DNA from: Lachnospiraceae bacterium
GTDB taxonomy: Bacteria; Bacillota; Clostridia; Lachnospirales; Lachnospiraceae
Length of the DNA: 64,000 nt
NCBI GenBank assembly: GCA_902363835.1
Contig: CABJBM010000026.1
Span: 23,285 to 87,284 of the forward strand
Direction of reading: 5' to 3'
The number at the start of each line of letters is the position of its first letter. The stretch's first letter is position 1. Below the pieces are notes generated by a model. The model made no database searches, was not told where the DNA came from, and saw only the letters and a program-made list of their open reading frames with translations. Positions 1-9,357 of this stretch are shown here, one piece after another. The position numbers and the translations under genes were made by a program.

Positions 1-171
1 CCCCTCAAAGCCATAGGAAGCCGCCAGCTCTATCAGCTGACCAGCGCAGGCATAGGAATCCGGCATTGTTTCTGTCATCTCTCCCGGTTCCAGGCTTAAA
101 AGCCCGGCGACTTTGTCAAAAAGTTCACGATACTTCAAATTGCGGTATAAAATCAATTCCTGGGATTTCAT
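1..171 (-). CDS. N-terminus of putative DUF815-type AAA+ ATPase (partial)
   Basis: The first 57 codons of a minus-strand gene run off the left edge. Translation begins MKSQELILYRNLKYRELFDK and continues to a helix containing QLIELAASYGFEG. An AGGAGG site sits seven bases before the ATG, so the start is firm. The pattern of an LYRNL opening followed by a LIELA-x-x-YGF helix resembles, from memory, the N-terminus of DUF815 ATPases (COG2607). The Walker motifs would lie outside the window, so the family call is tentative. It is the last visible gene of the cls-to-pheA run and is separated from pheA by a structured repeat. Confidence 0.5.
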   Translation of the reverse strand, partial: MKSQELILYRNLKYRELFDKVAGLLSLEPGEMTETMPDSYACAGQLIELAASYGFEG

Positions 172-180
172 AATGTGCCT

Positions 181-263
181 CCTGAATGAACCAGGCGGAT
201 ATGCCTGCATATCCGGCTGATTCACAAATTCAAGGCTAAAAGAAGTATTTCTTTCAGCCTTCC
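181..263 (-). repeat. Two-hairpin intergenic element, copy A1
   Basis: This segment matches 62781-62863 at the same length, with about five in six positions identical by hand alignment. Read on the minus strand it forms one hairpin at 232-261 (arms AAGGCT/AGCCTT), then AATCAGCCG, then a second hairpin at 197-214 (GGATATGC/GCATATCC). It ends at the ribosome binding site of the next gene. The first stem differs from the other copy by a compensating change. Confidence 0.75.
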
Positions 264-301
264 TTCTTGTGTAAAAACCTTAAGATCCCTTTGGAGAGTC
301 T

Positions 302-1438
302 TTAATAATTGCCTAAAACTCTCATGTTGCTTCCTTCTTCAGCGATTCCCTTTAAGGCATTCTGAATGGCAGCATCGCTTAAATTCCCTTCAATATCTAT
401 GAAAAACCGGTATTCCCAGTTTCTTCCCAATATGGGTCTTGACTCGATCATCATCATATTGACCCCATTGTAGATAAAATTGCTCAGCATATTATAAAGA
501 GAACCGCTCTTATGGGGCAGTTCAAAGCTTATGCTTATCTTTCCTGCATCTTCCCGGTATACCGGTTCCCTTGACAGAATGATAAACCGGGTGGTGTTGT
601 TTTTATTATGGTTGATGGAAGGCTTTAAAACCTTCAGCCCATAAACCTTTCCTGCGATTTCACTGGCCACCGCTGCCTGAGACTTATCTCCAGCCTCAAG
701 GATCCTTTTAGCGGCCACAGCAGTATTCTCCGCGCTGACCTGCTTCCATTCCCTGTGGCTGTTTAAGAATTCAGAGCACTGCATAAGAGCCTGGGGATGG
801 GAAAACACGGTGCGGATGTCTTCCTCTTTTGCCTCTGAAAGCCCGAGCAGGGCATGATCTACGGTAAGGAAGATTTCCGCCACAATATAATTGCGGTATT
901 TTATGAGTAAATCATAATTATGGGTGACCGCTCCTGCCGAGGAGTTTTCAATGGGCAGCACAGCATAATCCGCCGTACCTGCCTCCACCTCTTCCATGGC
1001 ATCCTCCCAGGAATCCACATGACGGATGTCCCCGTCTTCACCAAAATATTTCAGGGCAGCCTCGTGGCTGTAGGCGCCTTCCACTCCCTGATACACCACC
1101 CGTGCCTGCTTTACAGGAAGGCTTTTTACCGGCTGGAAATCATGTTCCGCTTTCAGTCCGTGTTCTGCCATAAGCTTGTACTGGAAATGGCGGCTGATGG
1201 TCATCATCTGGGTAAACAGCTCCCTTACCGCCTGTTTGTGAAAGTCCTCTTCCACCATACCGGTCACGGATTCAATTTTCTGCTGTTCCCTTTCCTTGTC
1301 GTAAACCTGCTTTCCTGTCTCAATCTTATATTCCGCCACCTGGCCGCTAAGCTTCATCCGCTTTTCAAATAACGATACAATTTCACGGTCAATCCCGTCA
1401 AGCTGTTTTCTGATCTCCTGTAAATCCAATGTTTTCAT
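302..1438 (-). CDS. pheA: Bifunctional chorismate mutase/prephenate dehydratase (P-protein)
   Basis: Converts chorismate to prephenate and then to phenylpyruvate in phenylalanine synthesis in the cytoplasm. Of 378 residues, about 1-85 form an AroQ-type chorismate mutase (DGIDREIVSLFEKR), about 112-290 the dehydratase domain with TTRF at 282-285, and about 300-378 an ACT domain with ESRP at 332-335, the usual phenylalanine-binding region. That points to feedback inhibition by phenylalanine. A start four codons upstream (1450) has AAGGA touching it, so the ATG at 1438 is preferred. It follows plsC by 37 bases and is probably co-transcribed with it. Confidence 0.95.
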   Translation of the reverse strand: MKTLDLQEIRKQLDGIDREIVSLFEKRMKLSGQVAEYKIETGKQVYDKEREQQKIESVTGMVEEDFHKQAVRELFTQMMTISRHFQYKLMAEHGLKAEHDFQPVKSLPVKQARVVYQGVEGAYSHEAALKYFGEDGDIRHVDSWEDAMEEVEAGTADYAVLPIENSSAGAVTHNYDLLIKYRNYIVAEIFLTVDHALLGLSEAKEEDIRTVFSHPQALMQCSEFLNSHREWKQVSAENTAVAAKRILEAGDKSQAAVASEIAGKVYGLKVLKPSINHNKNNTTRFIILSREPVYREDAGKISISFELPHKSGSLYNMLSNFIYNGVNMMMIESRPILGRNWEYRFFIDIEGNLSDAAIQNALKGIAEEGSNMRVLGNY

Positions 1439-1475
1439 GGGTTTTATCATTCCTTTATTTTATCTGTCTGTGTGT

Positions 1476-2237
1476 TCAAGCTCTGTCCGGAAGCTTTCCC
1501 TGGCTTTTTAACTCCGCTTCCAGCATGGCCTTTATCTGATTTTCTACATAGGCGCCGGGGAATTTCCTGAATTCAGGCTCCAGTTCCTTTGTGTAAAAAG
1601 GTGTGCCAAATTCAATGGTCACATGGGAAGGGCGGATGAATGGTAAATGACCTTCAAACACCTCCGCAGTTCCGGTTATAGCCACCGGCACCACCGGGCA
1701 ACCGCTTTTTTCCGCAATTTTAAGGCTTCCTTCCTTAAATGCCAGCAAGTCCAGGGGATTTTCCTCCCGGTTCCTGGTACCCTCCGGGAAAATCCAGACG
1801 GAAACCCCTCGTTTTACCTGCTCGATCCCTGTTAGGATGGTTTTTAAACCTTCCTTTAAATTATGCCTGTCAAGGAACAGGCAGTTTACATTCTTCATCC
1901 AGGCGGAAAGGAGGGGGATCTTCTCCATTTCCTTTTTTGCCACAAATCCCATCAGGCCGGGAACTGTCACATAACCTACAAGAATATCAAAATAGCTTCT
2001 GTGATTTCCCACATACAAAACGGCCCGGTCTTTTGGGATATTCTCCCTTCCCCTGACCGTAATGGTCACGCCGGCCATTCCAAGGAGGATCCGGAAAATC
2101 CACTGAACCACTGCCAGGCTCTGCACATCCCGCAGATGGCGGTCTTTTCTTCCGGTCAGCCACTGAAAAACCAAAACCGGTGTGCTTAGAATTAAAAATA
2201 AAATGACTGTTGATGCTACAAGAATAAAACGTATCAT
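1476..2237 (-). CDS. plsC: 1-acyl-sn-glycerol-3-phosphate acyltransferase
   Basis: Transfers an acyl chain to lysophosphatidic acid to give phosphatidic acid, the precursor of membrane phospholipids. The 253-residue protein has an N-terminal membrane segment (about 2-26), the catalytic H-x4-D motif as NHRSYFD (H79, D84) and the substrate-binding FPEGTR at 150-155, both diagnostic of the PlsC family. A GGAGG nine bases before the ATG at 2237 decides the start; the ORF extends seven codons further without a ribosome site. The neighbouring cardiolipin synthase gives this stretch a phospholipid theme. Confidence 0.93.
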   Translation of the reverse strand: MIRFILVASTVILFLILSTPVLVFQWLTGRKDRHLRDVQSLAVVQWIFRILLGMAGVTITVRGRENIPKDRAVLYVGNHRSYFDILVGYVTVPGLMGFVAKKEMEKIPLLSAWMKNVNCLFLDRHNLKEGLKTILTGIEQVKRGVSVWIFPEGTRNREENPLDLLAFKEGSLKIAEKSGCPVVPVAITGTAEVFEGHLPFIRPSHVTIEFGTPFYTKELEPEFRKFPGAYVENQIKAMLEAELKSQGKLPDRA

Positions 2238-2291
2238 TGGTCTTGTCCTCCATTTCATCTATTATATAAAATGGTGACTTTAATTACAATA

Positions 2292-2762
2292 CTACCCGCC
2301 TTTCTTTTTTGTAATTTGTTCAAACAACAGTCCCGTGGCAAACCACAGCGGCGCAAAATCCAGACGGATCAGGCCGTCAATATTAGTGCTTCGTCCCGTA
2401 TAATCCCAGGGGCACATCCCCCCGCCCCGCAAAAGGGAGCCGGCAAAATATTCCGCCACAAAAATAAGGACCATGTAAAGAAATCCATGGCGGATAGCCA
2501 GCTCCGTTTTCCTTGCCGCAAATCCGGAACCAGGTGTTACCCAGCGGTCAATAAGAGTTCCAATGGGGCCTAAAAGAGCTCCGCATCCATAGATGGGAAA
2601 CATTAAAAGGGAAGTCTGCCCCATAAGCCGCCAGTCATGGCGCAAAATGGATTCCGTGGAGGTAAAGATAACTTCCAGGCACCAGCCTGTTACCCCGCAT
2701 CTGAAAAAATTAAGTGGTAGCTGTTTTAAGTTTAATTGTGATAGTGTCTTCATACTCTTCAT
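2292..2762 (-). CDS. Putative CmpB-family (ABC-transporter type IV) membrane protein
   Basis: A 156-residue hydrophobic protein with about four membrane segments. It carries the hallmarks of the CmpB-like family (PF06541): a GWCLEV segment near the N-terminus, the YGCGALLGP loop, and a C-terminal WDYTGRSTNIDGLIRLDFAPLW stretch. The biochemical role of the family is unknown. No convincing Shine-Dalgarno site precedes the first ATG at 2762; an ATG at 2753 with GAAGAG close by is an alternative. It lies between cls and plsC on the same strand. Confidence 0.75.
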   Translation of the reverse strand: MKSMKTLSQLNLKQLPLNFFRCGVTGWCLEVIFTSTESILRHDWRLMGQTSLLMFPIYGCGALLGPIGTLIDRWVTPGSGFAARKTELAIRHGFLYMVLIFVAEYFAGSLLRGGGMCPWDYTGRSTNIDGLIRLDFAPLWFATGLLFEQITKKKGG

Positions 2763-2820
2763 TATGCGTAGGTTTGCGGGATATTATGAACACAAAAAGA
2801 TATTTTCCGCGAACACAATT

Positions 2821-4332
2821 CTATAAAAGAGGAGACAGCAACCTGCTTCCCTGTTCCTTAATCCGAATGAAAAGGCTTCTCTCCTCATATACCTGTCTGG
2901 TAATCTCCTTGCATCTCTCTAAATCCTGAAGGAACAGCTCCTCCAGCTTGCGTGTGGTTTCCTCATCATAGATAACCGCATTTACTTCAAAGTTAAGCTC
3001 AAAGCTCCGGATATCCATATTGGCGGTCCCGTAAGAGCTGACCTTTCCGTCGGTCATGACCCCTTTGGAATGGAGGAACCCGTTTTCATAAGTATAACAC
3101 CTGGCCCCTGCTGATATAAGATCTCCCACATAGGAATAAGAAGCCCAGTACACAAAGGGATGATCCGGCTTACAGGGGATCATAAGCCTTACATCAACAC
3201 CGGAGCGGGCGGCAACCTGCAAGGTGGAAAGCACAGCGTCATCAGGCACAAAATAAGGAGTCTGAATGTAGATATGGTCCCTGGCCTTTGAAAACAGCCG
3301 GATATAATTATCCCGGATCTGACGGCTCCTGGCATCGGGACCGCTTGCAATGATCTGGATCCCAAGATGCTTTCTCTCATCATTCATGTCAACCACTCCC
3401 ATGGAATCCAGGCATCTTCCGTCCTCGTCCTCACAGAAATATTTCATATTCCGAAACAGGTTTTCTCCTGTGGCATAATTCCAGTCCAGGGCAAACCGGA
3501 TCTGAAGGCTCAATACGGAACCTCCCTGAAGCTTTAGATGGGTATCTCTCCAATAGCCGAATTTGGTGTCCCTGGAAATGTATTCCCGTCCTATATTAAA
3601 GCCTCCCACAAACCCCACGCGGTTATCAATGACAACGATCTTTCTGTGGTTTCTGTAGTTGACCCGCAGCTGGAGCCTGCCCAGGAAAGGAGGGAAAAAG
3701 ATTCCCACTTTTACCCCGTTTTCCTTCAGCCTGTTCCATTTATCCTTTGGCATGAAACGGCCTCCCATACCGTCGCAGAGAATGCGCACTTCCACCCCTG
3801 CCATGGACCGCTCTATGAGAATAGGGATTATGGAATCAAACAGTTCATCATCCTTAATAATATAATACTGCATATGAATAAAACGGGCGGCAGCTGAAAG
3901 CTCCGCTCTTAAATCTTTGAATTTTTCCTCACCGTCAGTGAAGATCTCAACCGTGTTGTCAACGGTCAGCACAGATCCGGAAGTTTCCAGATTGTAGACC
4001 ACCAGATCCGCATAGTCACGGGATAAGGAGGATACCAGGCTGATGTCATGACTTTTTAAAAATTCCTCCTGGTTCTTTGCGGAATAACGCACCCGGTCTT
4101 CCACTTCTTTGATCCGGAACATCTTGCCCTTTCGCATATCCTGACCCAGCAGCAAATAAAAAAGAATGCCGAATACAGGGACAAAATACAGGGCCAGAAG
4201 CCAGGTCCAGACCGCCTTTGGATCACGCCTCTGAAAAAACACGATAATAATTGAAAGAATCAGATTGATATAGATCAGATGATCCATCAACCAGTTCCAT
4301 ATTCCAACTGTCTGTATCCAAACTGCTTCCAT
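2821..4332 (-). CDS. cls: Cardiolipin synthase
   Basis: A phospholipase D-superfamily enzyme that joins two phosphatidylglycerols to make cardiolipin at the membrane. The 503-residue protein starts with two membrane helices (about 18-34 and 42-62; PLDc_N region) and has two HKD motifs, H229-x-K231-x4-D236 and H421-x-K423-x4-D428, each followed by the usual G/N residues. Length fits the bacterial ClsA family (about 480-510). AGGAGG eight bases ahead of the ATG at 4332 sets the start; the ORF extends 18 codons further without a site. Confidence 0.95.
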   Translation of the reverse strand: MEAVWIQTVGIWNWLMDHLIYINLILSIIIVFFQRRDPKAVWTWLLALYFVPVFGILFYLLLGQDMRKGKMFRIKEVEDRVRYSAKNQEEFLKSHDISLVSSLSRDYADLVVYNLETSGSVLTVDNTVEIFTDGEEKFKDLRAELSAAARFIHMQYYIIKDDELFDSIIPILIERSMAGVEVRILCDGMGGRFMPKDKWNRLKENGVKVGIFFPPFLGRLQLRVNYRNHRKIVVIDNRVGFVGGFNIGREYISRDTKFGYWRDTHLKLQGGSVLSLQIRFALDWNYATGENLFRNMKYFCEDEDGRCLDSMGVVDMNDERKHLGIQIIASGPDARSRQIRDNYIRLFSKARDHIYIQTPYFVPDDAVLSTLQVAARSGVDVRLMIPCKPDHPFVYWASYSYVGDLISAGARCYTYENGFLHSKGVMTDGKVSSYGTANMDIRSFELNFEVNAVIYDEETTRKLEELFLQDLERCKEITRQVYEERSLFIRIKEQGSRLLSPLL

Positions 4333-4424
4333 AATACATCCCTCCTGTCTAAGCGGACAACTTATCCCCTTTATTCCCGCGGGCAATGAGCAAAAAGAGC
4401 CACCGCTGCGGCGATGACCCCTTT

Positions 4425-4604
4425 TTATACAAACTGATTTCTTCCCTTGTCGTAATGATAATCAATCCCAGCCAGAGAAAGGGTCAGATCCTCTTCCTGG
4501 ATCCCAAGGCTAAGACAGCATTCCTCCAGAGAAGGATAATAGTCTCTTAACTGAGTATTGATATAGCTTAACAGCATCGCCGGATCTTTAGGTATATTAA
4601 ACAT
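4425..4604 (-). CDS. DUF4250 small protein
   Basis: A 59-residue ORF beginning MFNIPKDPAMLLSYINTQLRD and ending GIDYHYDKGRNQFV. The NIPKDPxMLLSxxNTxLRDYY opening and the xIDYHYDxxRNQFV ending match DUF4250, a small cytoplasmic family of unknown function common in Lachnospiraceae. AGGAGGAGG precedes the ATG with good spacing. It stands alone between cls and ansA on the minus strand. Confidence 0.85.
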   Translation of the reverse strand: MFNIPKDPAMLLSYINTQLRDYYPSLEECCLSLGIQEEDLTLSLAGIDYHYDKGRNQFV

Positions 4605-4820
4605 TTTTTCCTCCTCCTATTCTGTTCTCACATTTATTTTATCATAATTTTCCTTTGTTGTGAATCTCCCAAAGCAAGAATCGCGGATTTCCTCCCAAAC
4701 CATTGCAGCGATATCCCCGGGAACGCCGGAAATATGGAAGATTAAAGAAAAGTTCTCCTGTACGAATGAGGAAATCAGTGTTACAATCAGATATTGAAAT
4801 CCTTCAGGAGGTAATTCCAT

Positions 4821-5825
4821 ATGAAAAAAATACTAATGCTTGGAACAGGGGGCACCATTGCCTGTAAGCGAAGCGACAGCGGCTTAAAACCTCTCCTCAC
4901 CTCAGACGAGATCCTTTCCTATGTTCCTGAAACATCAAAATTCTGCAAGGCGGACAGCCTGCAGATCCTTAATATAGACAGCACCAACATGCAGCCCCAT
5001 CATTGGCTTTCCATGTCAAAGGCCATTGAGGATCATTACCAGGACTATGACGGCTTTGTCATCTGCCATGGTACGGACACCATGGCTTATACTGCCTCAG
5101 CCCTTTCCTATCTGGTCCAGAATTCGGAAAAGCCCATTGTCATTACCGGGGCGCAAAGGCCCATTGATATGGAAAATACCGATGCCCGCACCAATTTATC
5201 TGACAGCCTGCGGTTTGCAAGCGAACCTAAGGCCCATGGCGTCACCATTGTTTTTGACGGAAAGGTCATTGCAGGCACCAGGGGAAAAAAAGAGCGGACA
5301 AAAAGCTATAATGCCTTTTCCAGCATTAATTTCCCTTATATTGCCGCAATCCAGGATGGGCATGTGCTGTTTTACGTGGATGACAAGACTTCCTGCCCCA
5401 GACAGGCAGAGTTTTTCCAGAAGTTAAATCCCAATGTGGCATTGATGAAGCTGATCCCTTCCATGGGAGCGGATGCCCTGGATTATATGGCAGAGCATTA
5501 TGACGCAGTGATCATAGAATCCTTTGGCGTTGGAGGCCTTCCCTCCTATGATACAGGAGACTTTTATAATGCCGTGAAAAAGTGGATCTCTCTTGGAAAA
5601 ACCGTTGTCATGGCAACCCAGGTGACCAATGAGGGCAGCAATATGTCCGTATACGAGGTGGGAAACTCCATAAAAAAAGAACTTGGCCTTTTAGAAGCCT
5701 ATGACATGACCCTGGAAGCCACGGTAACAAAGCTGATGTGGATCCTTGGACAGAGCAGGGATGAAAAGGTGATCCGGGAATTGTTTTACCGGACCATTAA
5801 CAGGGATATTCTCTGGCAGGCATAA
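4821..5825 (+). CDS. ansA: Type I (cytoplasmic) L-asparaginase
   Basis: Hydrolyses asparagine to aspartate and ammonia. The 334-residue protein has both family signatures: GTGGTIA at 8-14 with the nucleophilic Thr12, and HGTDTMAY at 83-90 carrying the second catalytic Thr and Asp. There is no signal peptide, which fits the cytoplasmic type. AGGAGG nine bases upstream supports the ATG. It is one of few plus-strand genes here, stands alone, and ends at a strong hairpin shared with convergent clpB. Confidence 0.95.
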   Translation: MKKILMLGTGGTIACKRSDSGLKPLLTSDEILSYVPETSKFCKADSLQILNIDSTNMQPHHWLSMSKAIEDHYQDYDGFVICHGTDTMAYTASALSYLVQNSEKPIVITGAQRPIDMENTDARTNLSDSLRFASEPKAHGVTIVFDGKVIAGTRGKKERTKSYNAFSSINFPYIAAIQDGHVLFYVDDKTSCPRQAEFFQKLNPNVALMKLIPSMGADALDYMAEHYDAVIIESFGVGGLPSYDTGDFYNAVKKWISLGKTVVMATQVTNEGSNMSVYEVGNSIKKELGLLEAYDMTLEATVTKLMWILGQSRDEKVIRELFYRTINRDILWQA

Positions 5826-5861
5826 AAAACCAGGAAAAAATGCTTTGTCCGTGCAAAATAC

Positions 5862-5908
5862 AGGCGCTGCAGGAGGGATTGACAGTCTCCCTTCTGCAGC
5901 GCCTTTTT
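5862..5908 (+). terminator. Rho-independent terminator of ansA, convergent with clpB
   Basis: The arms AGGCGCTGCAGGAGGGA and TCCCTTCTGCAGCGCCT form a stem of about 17 bp with one mismatch, followed by TTTTT on the plus strand. The stem lies 26 bases past the end of clpB and may also slow clpB transcripts, though the minus side has only an interrupted T tract. Confidence 0.85.
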
Positions 5909-5933
5909 AAACAGGTATATATTCTCTTACTTC

Positions 5934-8522
5934 TTATTCCAGATAGGCGATCAGTTTCTGGCCGTCTTCCGACACATCGATCACGATCACATTTCCAGCC
6001 CGGACCTCATCCCCAAGAATGATTCTGGCAGCCAGGGTTTCCACATGCTTTTGTAAATAGCGTTTTAATGGACGGGCTCCGTAAACCGGATCATATCCCT
6101 GCTCTACCACAAATTCCTTTGCCTGGTCAGTGAGTTCAATCCTTAATTCCTGGTTTTCAATCCGTTTATTTAAATCCGCAAGGAGCAGGTCAATAATTCC
6201 TGCAATATTTTCCTTGCCAAGCGGTTTAAACAGGATCATTTCATCAAGACGGTTCAAGAATTCCGGACGGAAGTGGTTTTTTAAATCATTCATTACCAAT
6301 GCTTCCGCATCTTCCCTGATCCCTCCGTCTTCATCAATGCCCGCCAGCAGATACTGGGAGCCGATATTGGAAGTCATGATGATGATGGTATTTTTAAAGT
6401 CAACGGTTTTTCCCGTAGAATCTGTGATCCGTCCATCATCCAGAACCTGAAGCAGCACATTAAATACGTCAGGATGGGCCTTTTCCACCTCGTCAAAGAG
6501 CACTACGGAATAGGGTTTTCTCCTGACTGCCTCTGTCAGCTGGCCGCCCTCATCATAGCCCACATATCCCGGAGGCGCTCCGATCAGCCTGGATACGGAA
6601 TGCTTTTCCATATATTCGCTCATATCGATCCTGACAATGTTATTTTCATCGTCAAACAGGCTTTCTGCCAGAGCCTTTGCAAGCTCCGTCTTTCCCACAC
6701 CGGTAGGCCCTAAAAACAGAAAGGAACCAATCGGCTTGGTAGGATCCTTAATTCCGGCCTTGGAGCGGATGATTGCCTCCGTAACCTTTAAAACCGCCTC
6801 CTCCTGGCCGATGACCCTTTTATGAAGTTCCCGATCCAGGTGAAGGGTTTTATTCCTCTCCCCTTCCGTCAGTCTGGACACCGGAATTCCCGTCCACTTG
6901 GACACGATCCTGGAGATTTCTTCTTCTGTAACGCTTTCATGGACAAGGCTCATATCCTGGTTCCTTACCCGTTCCTCTTCTTGCGCCAGTTCCTTTTGAA
7001 GCTGGGGAAGCTTTCCATACTGCAGCTCTGCCGCACGGTTTAAATCATATTTTTGCTGCGCTGCCTGGATCTCCCGGTTTATGGTTTCGATTTCTTCCCG
7101 TAAGGAGGATAACCGGTCCACAGACGCCTTTTCATTTTCCCACTGGGCTTTCTGGGAAGCGAATTCGTCATGAAGCTCCGCCAGCTCCTTTTGAAGCTCT
7201 GCCAGACGGTCCTGACTTAGGCGGTCGGTTTCCTTCTTTAAGGCAGCTTCTTCGATTTCCATCTGCATGATGCGCCTTGACAGCTCATCCAGCTCTGCCG
7301 GCATGGAGTCCAGTTCCGTCTTGATCATGGCACAGGCCTCATCCACCAGGTCAATGGCCTTATCCGGCAGAAAACGCTCGCTGATGTAACGGTCGGATAA
7401 AGCTGCCGCCGATACCAGGGCAGAGTCCGTGATCTTTACTCCATGGTAAACCTCATACCGCTCTTTTAACCCTCTTAATATGGAAATGGTATCTTCCACA
7501 CTGGGTTCAGCCACCATGACCGGCTGGAACCGCCGTTCCAGGGCCTGGTCCTTTTCAATATACTGGCGGTATTCGTCAAGGGTGGTTGCTCCGATGCAGT
7601 GAAGCTCGCCTCTGGCAAGCATTGGCTTTAACATATTGCCTGCGTCCATGGATCCTTCCGTTTTTCCTGCTCCTACAATGGTGTGCAGCTCATCAATGAA
7701 CAAAATGACCTGGCCGTCGCTTTTCTTTACCTCATCAAGAACAGCCTTTAAACGCTCCTCAAATTCTCCCCGGTACTTGGCACCTGCCAGCAACGCCCCC
7801 ATATCAAGGGCAAACAGCTTTTTGTCCTTTAATCCCTCCGGCACATCGCCCCGGACAATCCGCTGGGCAAGACCTTCTACAACAGCGGTCTTACCTACTC
7901 CAGGCTCGCCGATGAGAACCGGGTTATTTTTCGTCTTTCTGGAAAGGATCCGGACCACATTTCTGATCTCGCTGTCCCGGCCGATCACCGGATCCAGCTT
8001 CTGGTCCCTGGCCCGTTCCACCATATCATAGCCGTATTTGGTTAAGGTATCATAGGTGGCCTCTGGATTGTCATTTACGACCCGCTGGTTTCCCCTTACA
8101 GTGGAAAGGGCCTGTAAAAAGGCTTCCCTGGTTATGCCATAGTTCCGGAACAGTTCCTTTACCCCTTTGGAGGGCTGCTTTATCATAGCCAGAAGCAGAT
8201 GTTCCACGGAAACGTATTCATCTCCCATGACCTTTGCCTCATCCTCGGCGCTTATTAAAACTTTATTTAAATCATTGCTGATGTACAGCTGGCCTCCCCT
8301 GACCTTGGGAAGCTTTTCAATTGCCTGAGCCGTTTCATTTAAAAACTGCTCTTTCTGTATATTCATCTTTGTAATGAGTTTTAAAATCAGGCTGTCTTCA
8401 ATGGTAAGAAGGCTGTAGAGCATGTGTTCCTGCTCTATCTGCTGATTCCCGTATTCATAGGCAAGCTTTTCGCAATTCTGGACGGCTTCCATTGACTTTT
8501 GAGTGAATTTATTGATATTCAT
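5934..8522 (-). CDS. clpB: ATP-dependent protein disaggregase ClpB
   Basis: A hexameric AAA+ chaperone that pulls proteins out of aggregates together with DnaK. The 862-residue length is standard. Two Clp_N repeats cover about 1-145, the first ATPase domain has Walker A GEPGVGKT at 205-212, a long coiled-coil middle domain lies at about 400-530, and the second ATPase has GPTGVGKT near 604-611. The middle domain separates ClpB from ClpA/ClpC. GGAGGAG before the ATG confirms the start. A promoter lies 57 bases upstream; I saw no CIRCE element there. Confidence 0.96.
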   Translation of the reverse strand: MNINKFTQKSMEAVQNCEKLAYEYGNQQIEQEHMLYSLLTIEDSLILKLITKMNIQKEQFLNETAQAIEKLPKVRGGQLYISNDLNKVLISAEDEAKVMGDEYVSVEHLLLAMIKQPSKGVKELFRNYGITREAFLQALSTVRGNQRVVNDNPEATYDTLTKYGYDMVERARDQKLDPVIGRDSEIRNVVRILSRKTKNNPVLIGEPGVGKTAVVEGLAQRIVRGDVPEGLKDKKLFALDMGALLAGAKYRGEFEERLKAVLDEVKKSDGQVILFIDELHTIVGAGKTEGSMDAGNMLKPMLARGELHCIGATTLDEYRQYIEKDQALERRFQPVMVAEPSVEDTISILRGLKERYEVYHGVKITDSALVSAAALSDRYISERFLPDKAIDLVDEACAMIKTELDSMPAELDELSRRIMQMEIEEAALKKETDRLSQDRLAELQKELAELHDEFASQKAQWENEKASVDRLSSLREEIETINREIQAAQQKYDLNRAAELQYGKLPQLQKELAQEEERVRNQDMSLVHESVTEEEISRIVSKWTGIPVSRLTEGERNKTLHLDRELHKRVIGQEEAVLKVTEAIIRSKAGIKDPTKPIGSFLFLGPTGVGKTELAKALAESLFDDENNIVRIDMSEYMEKHSVSRLIGAPPGYVGYDEGGQLTEAVRRKPYSVVLFDEVEKAHPDVFNVLLQVLDDGRITDSTGKTVDFKNTIIIMTSNIGSQYLLAGIDEDGGIREDAEALVMNDLKNHFRPEFLNRLDEMILFKPLGKENIAGIIDLLLADLNKRIENQELRIELTDQAKEFVVEQGYDPVYGARPLKRYLQKHVETLAARIILGDEVRAGNVIVIDVSEDGQKLIAYLE

Positions 8523-8578
8523 AATTGCTCCTCCTTTTTTCGGATATGTAAAAACATTGCTTTATTTGTTCTATATGT

Positions 8579-8607
8579 AATATAACAAATAGTGTTCCAT
8601 GTGTCAA
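8579..8607 (-). promoter_or_regulatory. Sigma-A type promoter of clpB
   Basis: On the minus strand TTGACA (8602-8607) is followed by a 17-base spacer and TATATT (8579-8584), 57 bases ahead of the clpB ATG. No CIRCE or obvious CtsR repeat overlaps it. Confidence 0.7.
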
Positions 8608-8668
8608 GATAATTTTCCCCTGATTCAAACAGAATTCAAACAAAAATCTTACGTTTTTCTTCTCCGCA

Positions 8669-8697
8669 TTGTTTTTTCTAAGTCCTTCGCCTATAAT
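8669..8697 (+). promoter_or_regulatory. Candidate promoter of the wall-binding protein gene
   Basis: TTGTTT (8669-8674), a 17-base spacer and TATAAT (8692-8697) lie 46 bases ahead of the ATG at 8743. The promoter is divergent from that of clpB. Confidence 0.55.
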
Positions 8698-8742
8698 CAA
8701 GGCAGTTATTCTTATTCCCTGCATTCAGGAGGTGACGTTTTT

Positions 8743-9279
8743 ATGAAAAATCTTTCCCGCCGGAATTTCATGCGCTGCGTGGCAGCGGCTGCCTTTGCAG
8801 CCCTGTTTCTTTTTGCAGGCGCCCGCCCTGCCGACAGCTTTGCCCATACAAAGGATGAGTCCATATATCTGGCCGGAACCTGGGTAAAGGATGAGGTTGG
8901 CTGGCGTTTTTTTAACCAGTGGAATTCCACCTTTCCTGCCGGAAAATGGGCGGAATATCAGGGAAATTCCTATTATTTTACGGACAATGGATACATGGCA
9001 ACCGGATGGCATTTTATAAACGGATGCTGGTATTATTTTAATCCCTATGAAGGAAAAGAGGAAGGGTCCATGGTCACGGGCTGGGTTTATGACCCGGATT
9101 ATGGCGGCTGGTTTTATACAAACCAGATCGGAATCCTGGTAACCGGCTGGCATAAAATTGATGGCTTCTGGTACTATTTTAACCCAAATTCCGACGGCCT
9201 ACTCGGAATTATGGCCGTAAGCCGTGTGATTGACGGATCCTACGTAGATGCCAGCGGACGCATGAATGAGCTGCCATGA
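8743..9279 (+). CDS. Secreted protein with choline-binding-type cell-wall repeats
   Basis: A 178-residue exported protein. The N-terminus has Arg/Lys residues followed by an Ala/Phe-rich hydrophobic stretch (about 12-28), so it looks like a signal peptide. The rest is built almost entirely of aromatic repeats such as GWHFINGCWYYFNP, GWVYDPDYGGWFYT and GWHKIDGFWYYFNP, typical of cell-wall-binding repeats (PF01473/PF19127). No catalytic domain is present, so it may be a wall adaptor. AGGAGGTGA upstream sets the start at 8743; the longer ORF from 8599 is not needed. Confidence 0.85.
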   Translation: MKNLSRRNFMRCVAAAAFAALFLFAGARPADSFAHTKDESIYLAGTWVKDEVGWRFFNQWNSTFPAGKWAEYQGNSYYFTDNGYMATGWHFINGCWYYFNPYEGKEEGSMVTGWVYDPDYGGWFYTNQIGILVTGWHKIDGFWYYFNPNSDGLLGIMAVSRVIDGSYVDASGRMNELP

Positions 9280-9315
9280 ATGTGCGGGCATATTCGTTTG
9301 GCTCATTATCCGTGC

Positions 9316-9357
9316 AAAAAGAGCAGTGCTGCTTAAGAAACAGACACTGCTCTTTTT
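9316..9357. terminator. Bidirectional terminator overlapping the MATE 3' end
   Basis: AAAAAGAGCAGTG (9316-9328) and CACTGCTCTTTTT (9345-9357) form a perfect 13-bp stem with A and T runs on opposite sides, so it can work on both strands. The MATE stop codon lies in the loop. Confidence 0.85.

Noticed and set aside
4617..4820. 67-residue minus-strand frame upstream of ansA
   Set aside because: No ribosome site, no family features, and it covers the ansA promoter and ribosome site region.
8599..8742. N-terminal extension of the plus-strand wall-binding protein
   Set aside because: It would place the signal peptide in the middle of the protein and include the promoter. AGGAGGTGA before 8743 gives the proper start.
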